64,000 nt of DNA from Alphaproteobacteria bacterium (GTDB lineage Bacteria; Pseudomonadota; Alphaproteobacteria; UBA8366). Shown in pieces: positions 1-8,253 of the stretch (position 1 is its first letter; the number at the start of each line of letters is the position of its first letter). The notes under the pieces are model-generated. The model ran no database searches and was not told where the DNA came from. It saw nothing but the letters and a program-made list of their open reading frames with translations. Where the stretch lies: NCBI GenBank assembly GCA_028281325.1, contig JANQKC010000004.1, positions 59,375 to 123,374 on the forward strand. Reading direction: 5' to 3'. The translations under genes were made by a program, and so were the position numbers.

Positions 1-1077
1 GCCGAGTTCCCACAGCGCCATCAGCGTGTAGTCGTTGCGCACGCGTTTGCGTTCGAACTCGTCCATCGGCCCGTTGTAGGGAAACTCGGTAATCTCGGCC
101 CAGGGATGGCGGATATGCACGCCGAGCGGCGAGACGACCGCCTCCTTCGTATGGCGGCTGCGCACCTTGGGCTTCGCCGCCGGCAGCTTCTGGTTCCTGC
201 CGAGCGTGCGGCCCGCCGTGCGATAGATGCGCGGCACATGGGTGTTGGGATAGACGTCGACCATGAAGAAGCCGAGCTTGTCGGCATCGTTTCGGCCGTG
301 TTCCGGGGCCGCCTCGATGCGGAACAGTTCGCTGTAATCTTGCCGGAAGAAGGAGGTGGCGGGCAGCAGGTAGCACTCGGTCCGCCCTTCGATGTTGTAG
401 AAGAAGTTGTGCACGTGCCCGGCGAACAGCGCCTCGATCCGGTTCTTGCGGATCAGCGACAGCAGCCAGGACCGCTTCGGCTCGTCGATATTGTCGTAGT
501 TCCACGCTTCGTCGTCCGCCATGATGTAGGGCGGGTAGTGCGTGAAAAAGAAGATCCGCTTGCCCTTGTTCGCTTCGAGGTCCTTGGTCAGCCACTTTTC
601 TTGCGCCCGCTCGCTGCGCAGGCCCGAATTCAGGATTTGCGCATTGATGAAGGTGAAGTGGCAGTCCTGATGGTCGAAGGAATAATAGTCGCGGCCGAAA
701 TGCTCGCGGTACAGCTTCACGCCGTAGTCGCTGACCGACGCGGCGGGCATCGACGGGTTCGGCTTGTCGCCGACGTCGTGGTTGCCGGGGATCATGTGCA
801 GCGGCGCGTTCAATTTCTTGAGTTCGCGGTTGGCGACCTTGGCCGCCGGGCCGTAGGTCGGCAGGACCGGCACCGGATGGACGATGTCGCCGAGATGGAC
901 CACGAAGTCGGGGTTGAGCCGGTTGACCTGTTGGATGACGTAGCGCGCGCGGCCGTTCGCAAGCTTGTTCACCGCCCAGGGCGATGAGTTGTCGCCTTTC
1001 TCGGGCCGCATATGGGTGTCCGCGATAACGGCGAAACTGAACAACGGGTCGCGATGCGACCGCAGAAAACGCGCCAT
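1..1077 (-). CDS. Calcineurin-like metallophosphoesterase (C-terminus cut by window edge)
   Basis: Reading the minus strand from ATG at 1077 gives 359 open codons that run off position 1, so the C-terminus is missing. The residues fit a binuclear metallophosphoesterase: D20-x-H22 in the first strand, GD at about 63-64, the GNHD block at about 98-101, and later HYPP and GHVH blocks. Family members hydrolyse phosphomono- or diesters using two metal ions. The substrate cannot be read from the sequence. There is no signal peptide, so it is probably cytoplasmic. An AGGGGGAA Shine-Dalgarno precedes the ATG. It lies about 45 bp downstream of a short-chain dehydrogenase remnant on the same strand, so the two may share a transcript. 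Confidence 0.85.
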   Translation of the reverse strand, partial: MARFLRSHRDPLFSFAVIADTHMRPEKGDNSSPWAVNKLANGRARYVIQQVNRLNPDFVVHLGDIVHPVPVLPTYGPAAKVANRELKKLNAPLHMIPGNHDVGDKPNPSMPAASVSDYGVKLYREHFGRDYYSFDHQDCHFTFINAQILNSGLRSERAQEKWLTKDLEANKGKRIFFFTHYPPYIMADDEAWNYDNIDEPKRSWLLSLIRKNRIEALFAGHVHNFFYNIEGRTECYLLPATSFFRQDYSELFRIEAAPEHGRNDADKLGFFMVDVYPNTHVPRIYRTAGRTLGRNQKLPAAKPKVRSRHTKEAVVSPLGVHIRHPWAEITEFPYNGPMDEFERKRVRNDYTLMALWELG

Positions 1078-1121
1078 GGAAATTCCCCCTCGTTACGGTG
1101 CGCCGGACAAGCCGGTCGTCG

Positions 1122-1391
1122 TTAGAATGCAAACCGGCGCATGCCGCCGTCCACGTGAATCACTTCGCCATTGATATAACGTGCGAGCGGGGATGCAAGG
1201 AAGGTGATGAGATATCCCATGTCTTCCGGCTCGCCGAAGTAACCGGCCGCGAGATTTTCCAGCAATCCCCGGCTTCGGGCAAGGATCGCGACGCGGCACC
1301 CTTCGGCCGCGAAGATTTTCGCCGTTCCGTTGCCGATGCCCTGACTCGCGCCGGTGACCAGCGCCGTCCGGTTCGTTAGATGCAGATTCAT
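1122..1391 (-). pseudogene. Short-chain dehydrogenase/reductase with large internal in-frame deletion
   Basis: The 89-residue product starts like a full SDR, with the TGASQGIG cofactor loop at residues 14-21. At about residue 49 it jumps directly to the normal SDR C-terminal block (GEPEDM..., FLASP, INGEVIHVDGG, then MRRFAF). Normal family members have about 250 residues. Roughly 150-160 residues are absent, including the NAG strand and the catalytic Ser and YxxxK. The reading frame is kept, and a GGGAGG Shine-Dalgarno sits 7 bases before the ATG, so it could still be translated. It cannot be an active oxidoreductase. An assembly error is the main alternative to a real deletion. Confidence 0.85.
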
Positions 1392-1532
1392 TGACGGGCC
1401 TCCCTTTTTTGCTTTTGTTGTAGCGTGCCGCCCGAAGCGAGGCTTGCTTGTGTGCGCCAGCTATCTTGCTCTACGGCCGCGGTAAATTCAATTCGGTTCC
1501 GGAATGGAATGACGAAAAAGGAAAAGGAAACC

Positions 1533-3002
1533 ATGGTCAAACCGGCGAACATGATCTTCTTCATGTCGGACAATCACACGCGCGACCTGCTCGGCGCGGC
1601 CGGGCATCCGGTCGTGCAGACGCCGACACTGGACAAGATCGCGACCGGCGGCGTGCGCTTCGCGAACGCCTATTCGACGAGCCCGCTGTGTTGTCCGTCG
1701 CGGGCTGCCCTGGCGACCGGCCGCTACCCGCATCAGACGGGGTTTTGGGACAACGCGCTCGCCTATGACGGCAAGACGCCGACCTGGCACGGTCGGGTTC
1801 GCGACCAGGGTCACACCGCAGTCTCGGTCGGCAAGCTACATTTCATGTCCGGCGAGAACGACAACGGCTTCTCCGAAGAGATCGTCCCGATGCATATCGT
1901 CGAAGGGAAGGGCGCGCTGATCGGGTTGCTGCGCGCGACGCAGGAAGGGGTGCCGCCGCGCAGCGGACCGCGCGCGATGTACGACAAGTCGGGCATCGGC
2001 GAAGCGGACTACCAGCGCTACGACCTCGTGGTCACCGAGAACGCGGTCAAGTGGCTGCAGGACCATGGCGCGACGCAGGAAAAGCCCTGGGTGCTGTTCG
2101 TGTCCTACGCCAGCCCGCATCCGCCCTTTGCCGTGCCCAAGCGTTTCTACGATCTGTATCCCGAAGCGGACATGCCGCTGCCGGTCCGGTTCGACGCGGC
2201 GACGCGGCCGAATCATCCGTCGGTCGCGCATATCCGCCAGGTGGATGGTCTCGAAGAACCCGTCGACGAGGCCTATGTGCGCCGCACGGTGGCCGGCTAT
2301 TGCGGTCTCGTCACCCATCTCGACGAGCAGATCGGCCGGGTCATGAAAACCGCCGAGGATTTGGGCCTGCTCGACACCACCCGGATTCTCTACACCAGCG
2401 ACCATGGCGAGGCCGCGGGCAATCACGGCCTGTTCGGCAAGTCGAACCTGTACGAGCATTCCATCGGCGTGCCCTTGCTGATGAGCGGGCCGGGCATTTC
2501 CGCCGGCGGTGTCGTCTCGCAACTCGCGTCGCATGTCGACCTGTTCCCGACCGTGGTCGAGGCGCTCGGTGCGTCGCTCGCCGACGAGGACGCGGACCTG
2601 CCGGGCGTGTCGCTGTGGCCCGCCGTTGCCGGACAGGAAACGGATCGGCTCGCCTTCGCCGAGTTCCACGCGCAGTCGTCCAAGACCGCCGGCTTCCTGT
2701 TGCGCGATGGCGCGGACAAGTTGGTCTATCACGTGAATATGCCGCGCCAACGTTTCGATCTGGAAGCCGATCCACAAGAGACGAATGATCTACTCAAGGA
2801 TGGCGGAGCGGACTCGACGGCCGACGCGTTGGAAGCGAAACTGCGCGGGATGCTCGATCCGGAAGCGGTGAACCAGCGCGCGATGGCCGATCAATTGGCC
2901 CATGCGGACCGGCATGGCGGTGTCGATGCGGTGCGCGACCGCGGCACCTTCAGCTACACGCCGGTACCGGGCGACGATTTGAACCTGGAGAAGGTCGGCT
3001 AG
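1533..3002 (+). CDS. Sulfatase (FGly-type, alkaline phosphatase superfamily)
   Basis: The 489-residue protein hydrolyses an organic sulfate ester or related substrate. The signature C53-C-P-S-R57 followed by AALATGRY matches the C-x-P-S-R motif whose first Cys is converted to formylglycine. A metal-binding SDNH lies near residues 12-15, and a TSDHGE block comes later. There is no signal peptide, so it would act in the cytoplasm on an imported substrate. I chose ATG 1533, behind an AAGGAAA stretch; ATG 1509 in the same frame is possible. Its stop codon shares a CTAG with the convergent gene at 2999. A paralogue lies at 41142; both end with a similar HGG...RG...Y.P.PG tail. The substrate is not determinable here. 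Confidence 0.9.
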   Translation: MVKPANMIFFMSDNHTRDLLGAAGHPVVQTPTLDKIATGGVRFANAYSTSPLCCPSRAALATGRYPHQTGFWDNALAYDGKTPTWHGRVRDQGHTAVSVGKLHFMSGENDNGFSEEIVPMHIVEGKGALIGLLRATQEGVPPRSGPRAMYDKSGIGEADYQRYDLVVTENAVKWLQDHGATQEKPWVLFVSYASPHPPFAVPKRFYDLYPEADMPLPVRFDAATRPNHPSVAHIRQVDGLEEPVDEAYVRRTVAGYCGLVTHLDEQIGRVMKTAEDLGLLDTTRILYTSDHGEAAGNHGLFGKSNLYEHSIGVPLLMSGPGISAGGVVSQLASHVDLFPTVVEALGASLADEDADLPGVSLWPAVAGQETDRLAFAEFHAQSSKTAGFLLRDGADKLVYHVNMPRQRFDLEADPQETNDLLKDGGADSTADALEAKLRGMLDPEAVNQRAMADQLAHADRHGGVDAVRDRGTFSYTPVPGDDLNLEKVG

Positions 3003-4021
3003 GCCGGTTTCGCGAAGGCCGAGCGGTAGGCGAAGAGGGCGGGCGTGCCGCCGGTGTGGATGAACAGCACCCGATCGGACGGCTTGAACCGTCCGGCGCG
3101 GATCAGTCCGATCAACCCAGCGAATCCCTTGCCCGAATAAACCGGATCGAGCAGCAGCCCTTCCAGCCGGCCCGCCAGATCGACCGCTTCCGTCATGCTG
3201 TCGGTGATTAGCCCATACCCGTCGCCCGCATAGCCGGCGACCACCTCGATCCGGTCCGGCGGAAGGCGCTCGGCAATGCCGAGATAGTCGCAGGTGTCGT
3301 GGTAAAGCCGGGTGACATCCGCGTGCACCCGGTCGGGTTCCGCGTCGATGTCGATGCCGATGACCGGCAGGTCCGGCGCCAAGGCGGTGATGCCCGCCAG
3401 AATGCCCGCCTGCGTCCCGGCGCTGCCCGATGCATGCACGATGGCGTCGATTTTCAGGTCCGCCTCGTCCAACTGCCGCAGGAGTTCGACGACGAACCGC
3501 ACGTAGCCCATCGTGCCCAGCACGTTCGAGCCGCCATACGGCACGATGTAAGGCTTCTTTCCGGCCTCGGTCAGACGGTCGGCGATACCCGGCAGGAGGG
3601 CGTTACGGTCTGCGCCCCAGGCGATGGGTTCGAGGTCCGCGCCGAAAAGGCCATCGAGGAAGATGTTGCCCGTCTCATAGTAATCCGCATCGACGGCCGG
3701 CACGCGGCCGTCCATCACCGCCAAGTGGCATCCCAGCCCCAGCTTGGCGCAGGCTGCCGCCGTTTGCCGGATGTGGTTCGACTGCGTGACGCCGCCCGAC
3801 AAGACGGTGTCCGCACCCTTGGCGAGCGCGTCGGCCAACAGGAATTCCAGTTTCCGTACCTTGTTGCCGCCCATGCCGAGACCGGTGCAGTCGTCGCGCT
3901 TTACGATGATCGACGGCCCGCCGATTGTGGCGGTGAGACGGTCCAGCCGCTCGATCGGCGTCGGCAGGTGCGCCAGTTCGGCCCGCGGCAGGGCGGATAA
4001 GGCCGTCGCGATGTCGGTCAT
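2999..4021 (-). CDS. PLP-dependent D-cysteine desulfhydrase / L-cysteate sulfo-lyase family
   Basis: The 340-residue protein belongs to the fold-type II PLP family that includes ACC deaminase, D-cysteine desulfhydrase and the L-cysteate sulfo-lyase CuyA. The Schiff-base lysine is K54 in GGNKVRKLE; SGGVTQSNH (phosphate and substrate loop) and GSAGTQAG follow. D-cysteine desulfhydrase releases pyruvate, ammonia and sulfide, whereas CuyA releases sulfite from cysteate. The sequence alone does not decide between them. The sulfur-oxidation genes elsewhere in the window would suit either product. Its ATG overlaps the stop of the upstream acyl-CoA dehydrogenase by 4 bp (ATGA), implying translational coupling. 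No signal peptide is seen. Confidence 0.85.
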   Translation of the reverse strand: MTDIATALSALPRAELAHLPTPIERLDRLTATIGGPSIIVKRDDCTGLGMGGNKVRKLEFLLADALAKGADTVLSGGVTQSNHIRQTAAACAKLGLGCHLAVMDGRVPAVDADYYETGNIFLDGLFGADLEPIAWGADRNALLPGIADRLTEAGKKPYIVPYGGSNVLGTMGYVRFVVELLRQLDEADLKIDAIVHASGSAGTQAGILAGITALAPDLPVIGIDIDAEPDRVHADVTRLYHDTCDYLGIAERLPPDRIEVVAGYAGDGYGLITDSMTEAVDLAGRLEGLLLDPVYSGKGFAGLIGLIRAGRFKPSDRVLFIHTGGTPALFAYRSAFAKPA

Positions 4022-5184
4022 GCGTCGGCGCTGTTCTGCGCGCCCCTGATCATCTCGCGGGCGATGATGAACTGATGAATCTGCGACGTGCCCTCGTAGA
4101 TGCGGAAGAGGCGGGCGTCGCGGAACAGCCGCTCGACGTCGTGATTCGCCAGGTAGCCGGCGCCGCCGAGGATCTGCACGGCGCGGTCGGCGACCCGGCT
4201 GACCATTTCGCTGCCGAAATACTTACAGCAGGACATATCGCCGAGCGGCCGCTCGCCGGCGTCGATGCGGCGCGCGGTCTCCAAGGTCATCGCGCGGGCG
4301 GCGAGCATTTCGGCGCGGCTGTCGGCCAGCATCATCTGGATCGCCTGGAAGTCCGCGATCGGCTGGTCGAACTGCTTGCGGTCGACCGCATAGGTCAGCG
4401 CCTCGTCGATCAGACGCATCGCCTGCCCGACGCAGGTGGCCGCCACGTGCATACGCGCGACGTTGATACCGTCCATCGCACATTTGAATCCGATGCCTTC
4501 CGTGTGGCCGACGAGCATGTCGGCCTCGACGCGACACTCCTCGAAATACATCTCGCTGGTGTTCGATCCGTGCTGGCCCAGTTTGAGATCCGGCTCGCCG
4601 ATGCGCAGGCCGGGCGTGCCGGCTTCGACCAGGAAGGCCGACACGCCGCGATGGCCTTCCGTCTCCGGATCGGTGCGCGCCATCACGACGAACAAATCCG
4701 CTTCGGGCGCGTTGGTGATGTAGCGTTTCTCGCCGTTCAGGATGTAGGCGTCGCCGTCACGGTCGGCCCGGGTCTGCACGTTGCCGGCATCGGACCCGGC
4801 CGCCGGTTCGGTCAGCGCAAAAGATGCCGTCATTTCGCCGGACGCCAGGCGGGGCAGGTAGCGTTCCCGCTGCTCCTCGGTCGCGTTGTGCAGGATCGCC
4901 TGCGAGCCGAGGCCGAGCGTGGTCGAGAATCGCGCGCGGTAGACGGCGGAGGCTTGGGTGAACTCCATCGTGGTCAGGACCTGCTGCTCCATCGTCAGCC
5001 CCGACCCGCCGTATTTCGTCGGGATGGTCAGGCCGAACAGGCCGATATCGCGCATTTCCTGGACGATCGGTTCGGGGATCGCATGATCGGCCTCGACCTG
5101 CCGTTCCGCCGGGATCAGCGTGTCCTGCGTGAAGGCGCGGACGCGGGCCAGTAATTCCTCGAAATCCTTGGCGCGGCTGGTCAT
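4018..5184 (-). CDS. Acyl-CoA dehydrogenase
   Basis: The 388-residue flavoprotein oxidises an acyl-CoA to the enoyl-CoA and passes electrons to ETF. Visible family blocks are ALTEPAAGSDA (flavin/substrate loop), GEKRYITNA, the R-x-x-F-x-x-P-I element in the C-terminal helical domain, and the end block GGAGY...RDARLFRIYEGTSQIHQFIIAREM. The Glu in IYEGTSQ is in the position of the catalytic base in most members. Length is normal. A GGGAGAAC Shine-Dalgarno precedes the ATG. It is transcribed divergently from the 3-hydroxyacyl-CoA dehydrogenase and is the first gene of a two-gene unit with the PLP enzyme. Chain-length specificity is not readable. Confidence 0.93.
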   Translation of the reverse strand: MTSRAKDFEELLARVRAFTQDTLIPAERQVEADHAIPEPIVQEMRDIGLFGLTIPTKYGGSGLTMEQQVLTTMEFTQASAVYRARFSTTLGLGSQAILHNATEEQRERYLPRLASGEMTASFALTEPAAGSDAGNVQTRADRDGDAYILNGEKRYITNAPEADLFVVMARTDPETEGHRGVSAFLVEAGTPGLRIGEPDLKLGQHGSNTSEMYFEECRVEADMLVGHTEGIGFKCAMDGINVARMHVAATCVGQAMRLIDEALTYAVDRKQFDQPIADFQAIQMMLADSRAEMLAARAMTLETARRIDAGERPLGDMSCCKYFGSEMVSRVADRAVQILGGAGYLANHDVERLFRDARLFRIYEGTSQIHQFIIAREMIRGAQNSADA

Positions 5185-5308
5185 TTTTTGTGTTCTCCCT
5201 TGCTCGTCGTCTTAAAAGCGAGACGGATCGTTCCGAAATCTGAAATTTCTTGCGTGGGGGTAGCGGATACGCCAATATCCGCCGCGCGATCCTGGTGGCC
5301 GCTCCCGA

Positions 5309-5336
5309 TTTGCTCCAGGGTGATATCCAATATAGT
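5309..5336 (+). promoter_or_regulatory. Candidate promoter for the 3-hydroxyacyl-CoA dehydrogenase/thiolase unit
   Basis: A TATAGT hexamer (5331-5336, five of six matches to the sigma-70 -10 box) lies about 57 bases before the GTG start. A weak TTTGCT (5309-5314) sits 16 bases upstream. The region also separates the divergent acyl-CoA dehydrogenase gene. The -35 match is poor, so this is only a candidate. Confidence 0.35.
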
Positions 5337-5392
5337 AGAGTTCAACAAGCCAAGAGGCGGCCGAACGCCTCGCGCTCGGATAAGGAGGGACT

Positions 5393-6919
5393 GTGCCGGT
5401 CGACGCGAATAAGGACGATCTTCTGATTGGTGTAAGTGGCGCGGGCGCCATGGGACGGGGCATCGTCCAAGTGGCGGCCGCGGGCGGCGTGAATGTCCGC
5501 CTGTTCGACATCAATGCGGACCAGTGTAAGGAGGCGGTCGATTTCATCGGCAAGATGCTCGGCCGCGCGGCGGACAAGGGCCGGATGGCGCAGGAAGACG
5601 CCGATGCGGCGATGGGCCGGATCGAGGTCGTCGCCGACGTCACCGAGTTCGCACCCTGCGACATCGTCATCGAGGCGGCGACGGAAAACCTCGACATCAA
5701 GAAGCAGATCTTCGCGCAACTCGAAGAGGTCGTGCGCGACGACGCGATCATCGCGACCAATACGTCCTCGCTCTCGGTCACGACCATCGCGTCGGCCTGT
5801 AAGCGGCCGGAGCGCGTGGCCGGCTTCCATTTCTTCAATCCCGTGCCGCTGATGCGGCTGGTCGAGGTTATCGACGGGGTGCTGACCGAGGAATGGGTCG
5901 GCGATGCGCTGATGATCCTCGGCAAGCGGATGACCCGCGAGCCGGTCCGGCTGAAGGACACGCCGGGCTTCCTGGTGAACCAGGTGGGCCGTGGCTACAA
6001 CATCGAATCCCAGCATATCCAGCATGAATGCGTCGCCGACTATGTCGACATCGACCGTACCCTGCGCGACGCGGCGGGTTTCCGGATGGGGCCGTTCGAA
6101 CTGCTGGACCTCACCGCGCTCGACGTGACGCATCCGGCGACCGAGCTGATCTACAACCAGTTCTATCAGGAAGCGCGCTACCGGCCGTCGTCGGTGATGC
6201 GCGCGCGGCTGGAAGCCGGCATGCTCGGCCGCAAGGTCGGCCGCGGCTACTACGTGTACGAGGACGGCAAACAGATCGTGCCGGAGGAGGCCAGCCCGCC
6301 GAAATACGATGGCCGTCCGGTCTGGATCAGCAAGGCCGAGGTCGACGGCCACCAAAAGCTGGCCGAGATCGTGCGCGCCTGCGACGGCAATCTCGACACC
6401 GGCGACACGCCCGGGTCGGACTCGCTGATCCTGGTCACGCCGATCGGCGAGGATATCTCCACGACCGCAACGGCGCAGGGTCTCGATCCGACACGCACGC
6501 TGGGCGTCGACACGCTGGTCGGGCTGACGACGCGCCGCACGGTGATGACCAACCCGGCCACCGAGGCAGCGTACCGCGATGCGGCGCATGGCTTGCTGAG
6601 CAACGACGGCGTGCCGGCCACCGTGATCCGGGATTGCCCGGGCTTCATCGGCCAGCGCGTGATCTCGATGATCTGCAACATCGGCTGCCAGATCGCGCAG
6701 TTCGGCACCGCGTCGCCGGAAGATATCGACAAGGCCGTCGTGCTCGGCCTGAACTACCCCAACGGGCCGCTGAAGTTCGGCGAGGTGCTGGGCGCCTCGA
6801 ATGTGCTGCGGATTCTGGACGGGCTCTATCGCTTCTACGGCGATCCGCGCTATCGTCCGAGTCCATGGCTGCGCCGCCGCGCGATGTTGGGACTTTCACT
6901 GTTCAAGACGGAAATATAA
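5393..6919 (+). CDS. 3-hydroxyacyl-CoA dehydrogenase (PaaH/PaaC type, two C-terminal domains)
   Basis: The 508-residue NAD-dependent enzyme oxidises 3-hydroxyacyl-CoA to 3-oxoacyl-CoA. It begins with a Rossmann segment, SGAGAMGRGIVQ (about 15-26). EAATEN, TNTSSLSV and the active-site block GFHFFNPVPLMRLVEV follow. Two 3HCDH C-terminal modules come next, at about 185-285 and 400-500, the second carrying CPGFIGQR and GLNYPNGPLKFGE. This long layout is typical of PaaH-like enzymes in phenylacetate and related aromatic-acid degradation. The start is GTG with AAGGAGG at 5382-5388. A thiolase follows 13 bp downstream, forming a beta-oxidation pair. Confidence 0.92.
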   Translation: MPVDANKDDLLIGVSGAGAMGRGIVQVAAAGGVNVRLFDINADQCKEAVDFIGKMLGRAADKGRMAQEDADAAMGRIEVVADVTEFAPCDIVIEAATENLDIKKQIFAQLEEVVRDDAIIATNTSSLSVTTIASACKRPERVAGFHFFNPVPLMRLVEVIDGVLTEEWVGDALMILGKRMTREPVRLKDTPGFLVNQVGRGYNIESQHIQHECVADYVDIDRTLRDAAGFRMGPFELLDLTALDVTHPATELIYNQFYQEARYRPSSVMRARLEAGMLGRKVGRGYYVYEDGKQIVPEEASPPKYDGRPVWISKAEVDGHQKLAEIVRACDGNLDTGDTPGSDSLILVTPIGEDISTTATAQGLDPTRTLGVDTLVGLTTRRTVMTNPATEAAYRDAAHGLLSNDGVPATVIRDCPGFIGQRVISMICNIGCQIAQFGTASPEDIDKAVVLGLNYPNGPLKFGEVLGASNVLRILDGLYRFYGDPRYRPSPWLRRRAMLGLSLFKTEI

Positions 6920-6932
6920 GAGGAAGCAGGAC

Positions 6933-8138
6933 ATGTTGGACGCCTATATCTACGCAGGAAAACGCACCCCCTTCGGCCGCCACGCCGGATCGCTGGCGAA
7001 GGTCCGGCCCGACGACATGCTGGCCAGCGCCATCAAGACCGTTGTCGAGGAGAACCCGATCAAGGCCGAGGAAATCGAGGACGTCTATGTCGGCTGCGGC
7101 AACCAGGGCGGCGAAGACGCTCGCTGCGTCGCGCGTCATGCCCTGCTTCTGGCCGGGCTGCCGGAATCGGTGCCGGGCATGGTCTTCCAACGCAATTGCG
7201 CCAGCGGTTTGAGCGCCATTTCCTCGGCGGCCCAGGCCATCACCGTCGGCGAGGCCGACATGATCGTCGCCGGCGGTGTCGAGAGCATGAGCCGTGCGCC
7301 CTTTGTGGTCGGCAAGTCCGAAAACGCCTTCGGCCGCGACTTCAAGGTCTTCGACTCGACCATCGGCGACCGTTTCCCGAACCCGAAGATTCACAAGGAG
7401 TTCGGCGCGGACTCGATGCCGGAAACCGCCGACAACCTGGCGTCGGACTTCCAGATCACCCGCGAGGAAGCCGACACCTTCGCGCTGGCGTCGCAGATGA
7501 AATATAAGGCCGGGAAGGAAGCCGGGTTCTTCGACGACGAGATCGATCCGGTCACCTTCAACGGCGGCCGCAAGGTCGGCGACGTGACGGTCAGCGAGGA
7601 CGAGCACCCGCGTCCGCAGACGACGATGGAAAGCTTGGCCAAGCTGCGCGTCCTGTTCGAGGGCGGCGTGACGACCGCGGGCAACGCGTCGGGCGTGAAC
7701 GACGGCGCGGTGGCCGTGCTGATCGGCAGCAAGGAACTCGGCGAGCGCACCGGCATGAAGCCGATCGCGAAGATCCTGTCGACCGCCGCGGCCGGCGTCC
7801 CGCCGCGCATCATGGGCTACGGCCCGGTCCCCGCGACGGAGAAGGCGCTGGCCCGCGCCGGCCTGACCCACAAGGACCTGGACGTCATCGAGATCAACGA
7901 GGCCTTCGCCTCGCAGGTTCTGGCCTGCCTCAAGGGCATGGGCCTGCCGTATGACGACAGCCGCGTGAACATGAACGGCGGCGCCATCGCGCTCGGCCAT
8001 CCGCTCGGCGCATCCGGCCCCCGCATCGCCCTGACGGCGGCGCGCCAGTTGCAGCGCACTGGCGGCAAATACGCGCTGGCCACGCTCTGCGTCGGCATCG
8101 GACAGGGCGCGGCGATGATCATGGAACGCTGCGACTGA
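6933..8138 (+). CDS. Acetyl-CoA C-acyltransferase (thiolase)
   Basis: The 401-residue thiolase cleaves a 3-oxoacyl-CoA with CoA. The nucleophile is C89 in QRNCASGLSA, the activating His is H356 in GHPLGASG, and the second catalytic Cys is C386 in LCVGIGQG. The ATG at 6933 is preceded by AGAGGAAGCAGG; longer in-frame openings overlap the upstream gene and are not needed. It is probably co-transcribed with the 3-hydroxyacyl-CoA dehydrogenase. Similarity in layout to PcaF/PaaJ suggests 3-oxoadipyl-CoA or a related substrate, but the sequence does not fix this. A strong terminator follows. Confidence 0.94.
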   Translation: MLDAYIYAGKRTPFGRHAGSLAKVRPDDMLASAIKTVVEENPIKAEEIEDVYVGCGNQGGEDARCVARHALLLAGLPESVPGMVFQRNCASGLSAISSAAQAITVGEADMIVAGGVESMSRAPFVVGKSENAFGRDFKVFDSTIGDRFPNPKIHKEFGADSMPETADNLASDFQITREEADTFALASQMKYKAGKEAGFFDDEIDPVTFNGGRKVGDVTVSEDEHPRPQTTMESLAKLRVLFEGGVTTAGNASGVNDGAVAVLIGSKELGERTGMKPIAKILSTAAAGVPPRIMGYGPVPATEKALARAGLTHKDLDVIEINEAFASQVLACLKGMGLPYDDSRVNMNGGAIALGHPLGASGPRIALTAARQLQRTGGKYALATLCVGIGQGAAMIMERCD

Positions 8139-8153
8139 TTTCCCGTTATCGGT

Positions 8154-8190
8154 CCCCGTGCTGGTAATTCCGGCACGGGGATTTATTTTG
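8154..8190 (+). terminator. Rho-independent terminator after thiolase gene
   Basis: An 11-bp stem (8154-8164 with 8170-8180, one U-G wobble) closes the 5-base loop TAATT. It is followed by the T-rich tail ATTTATTTT. It lies 15 bp after the thiolase stop codon and before the glutaryl-CoA dehydrogenase gene, ending the beta-oxidation unit. Confidence 0.85.
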
Positions 8191-8253
8191 ACTTTATGAG
8201 ACGGCGTTGCCGGCCCATCGGCGGCGCCCGAAACCGTGAGAGGATGATTCCCC

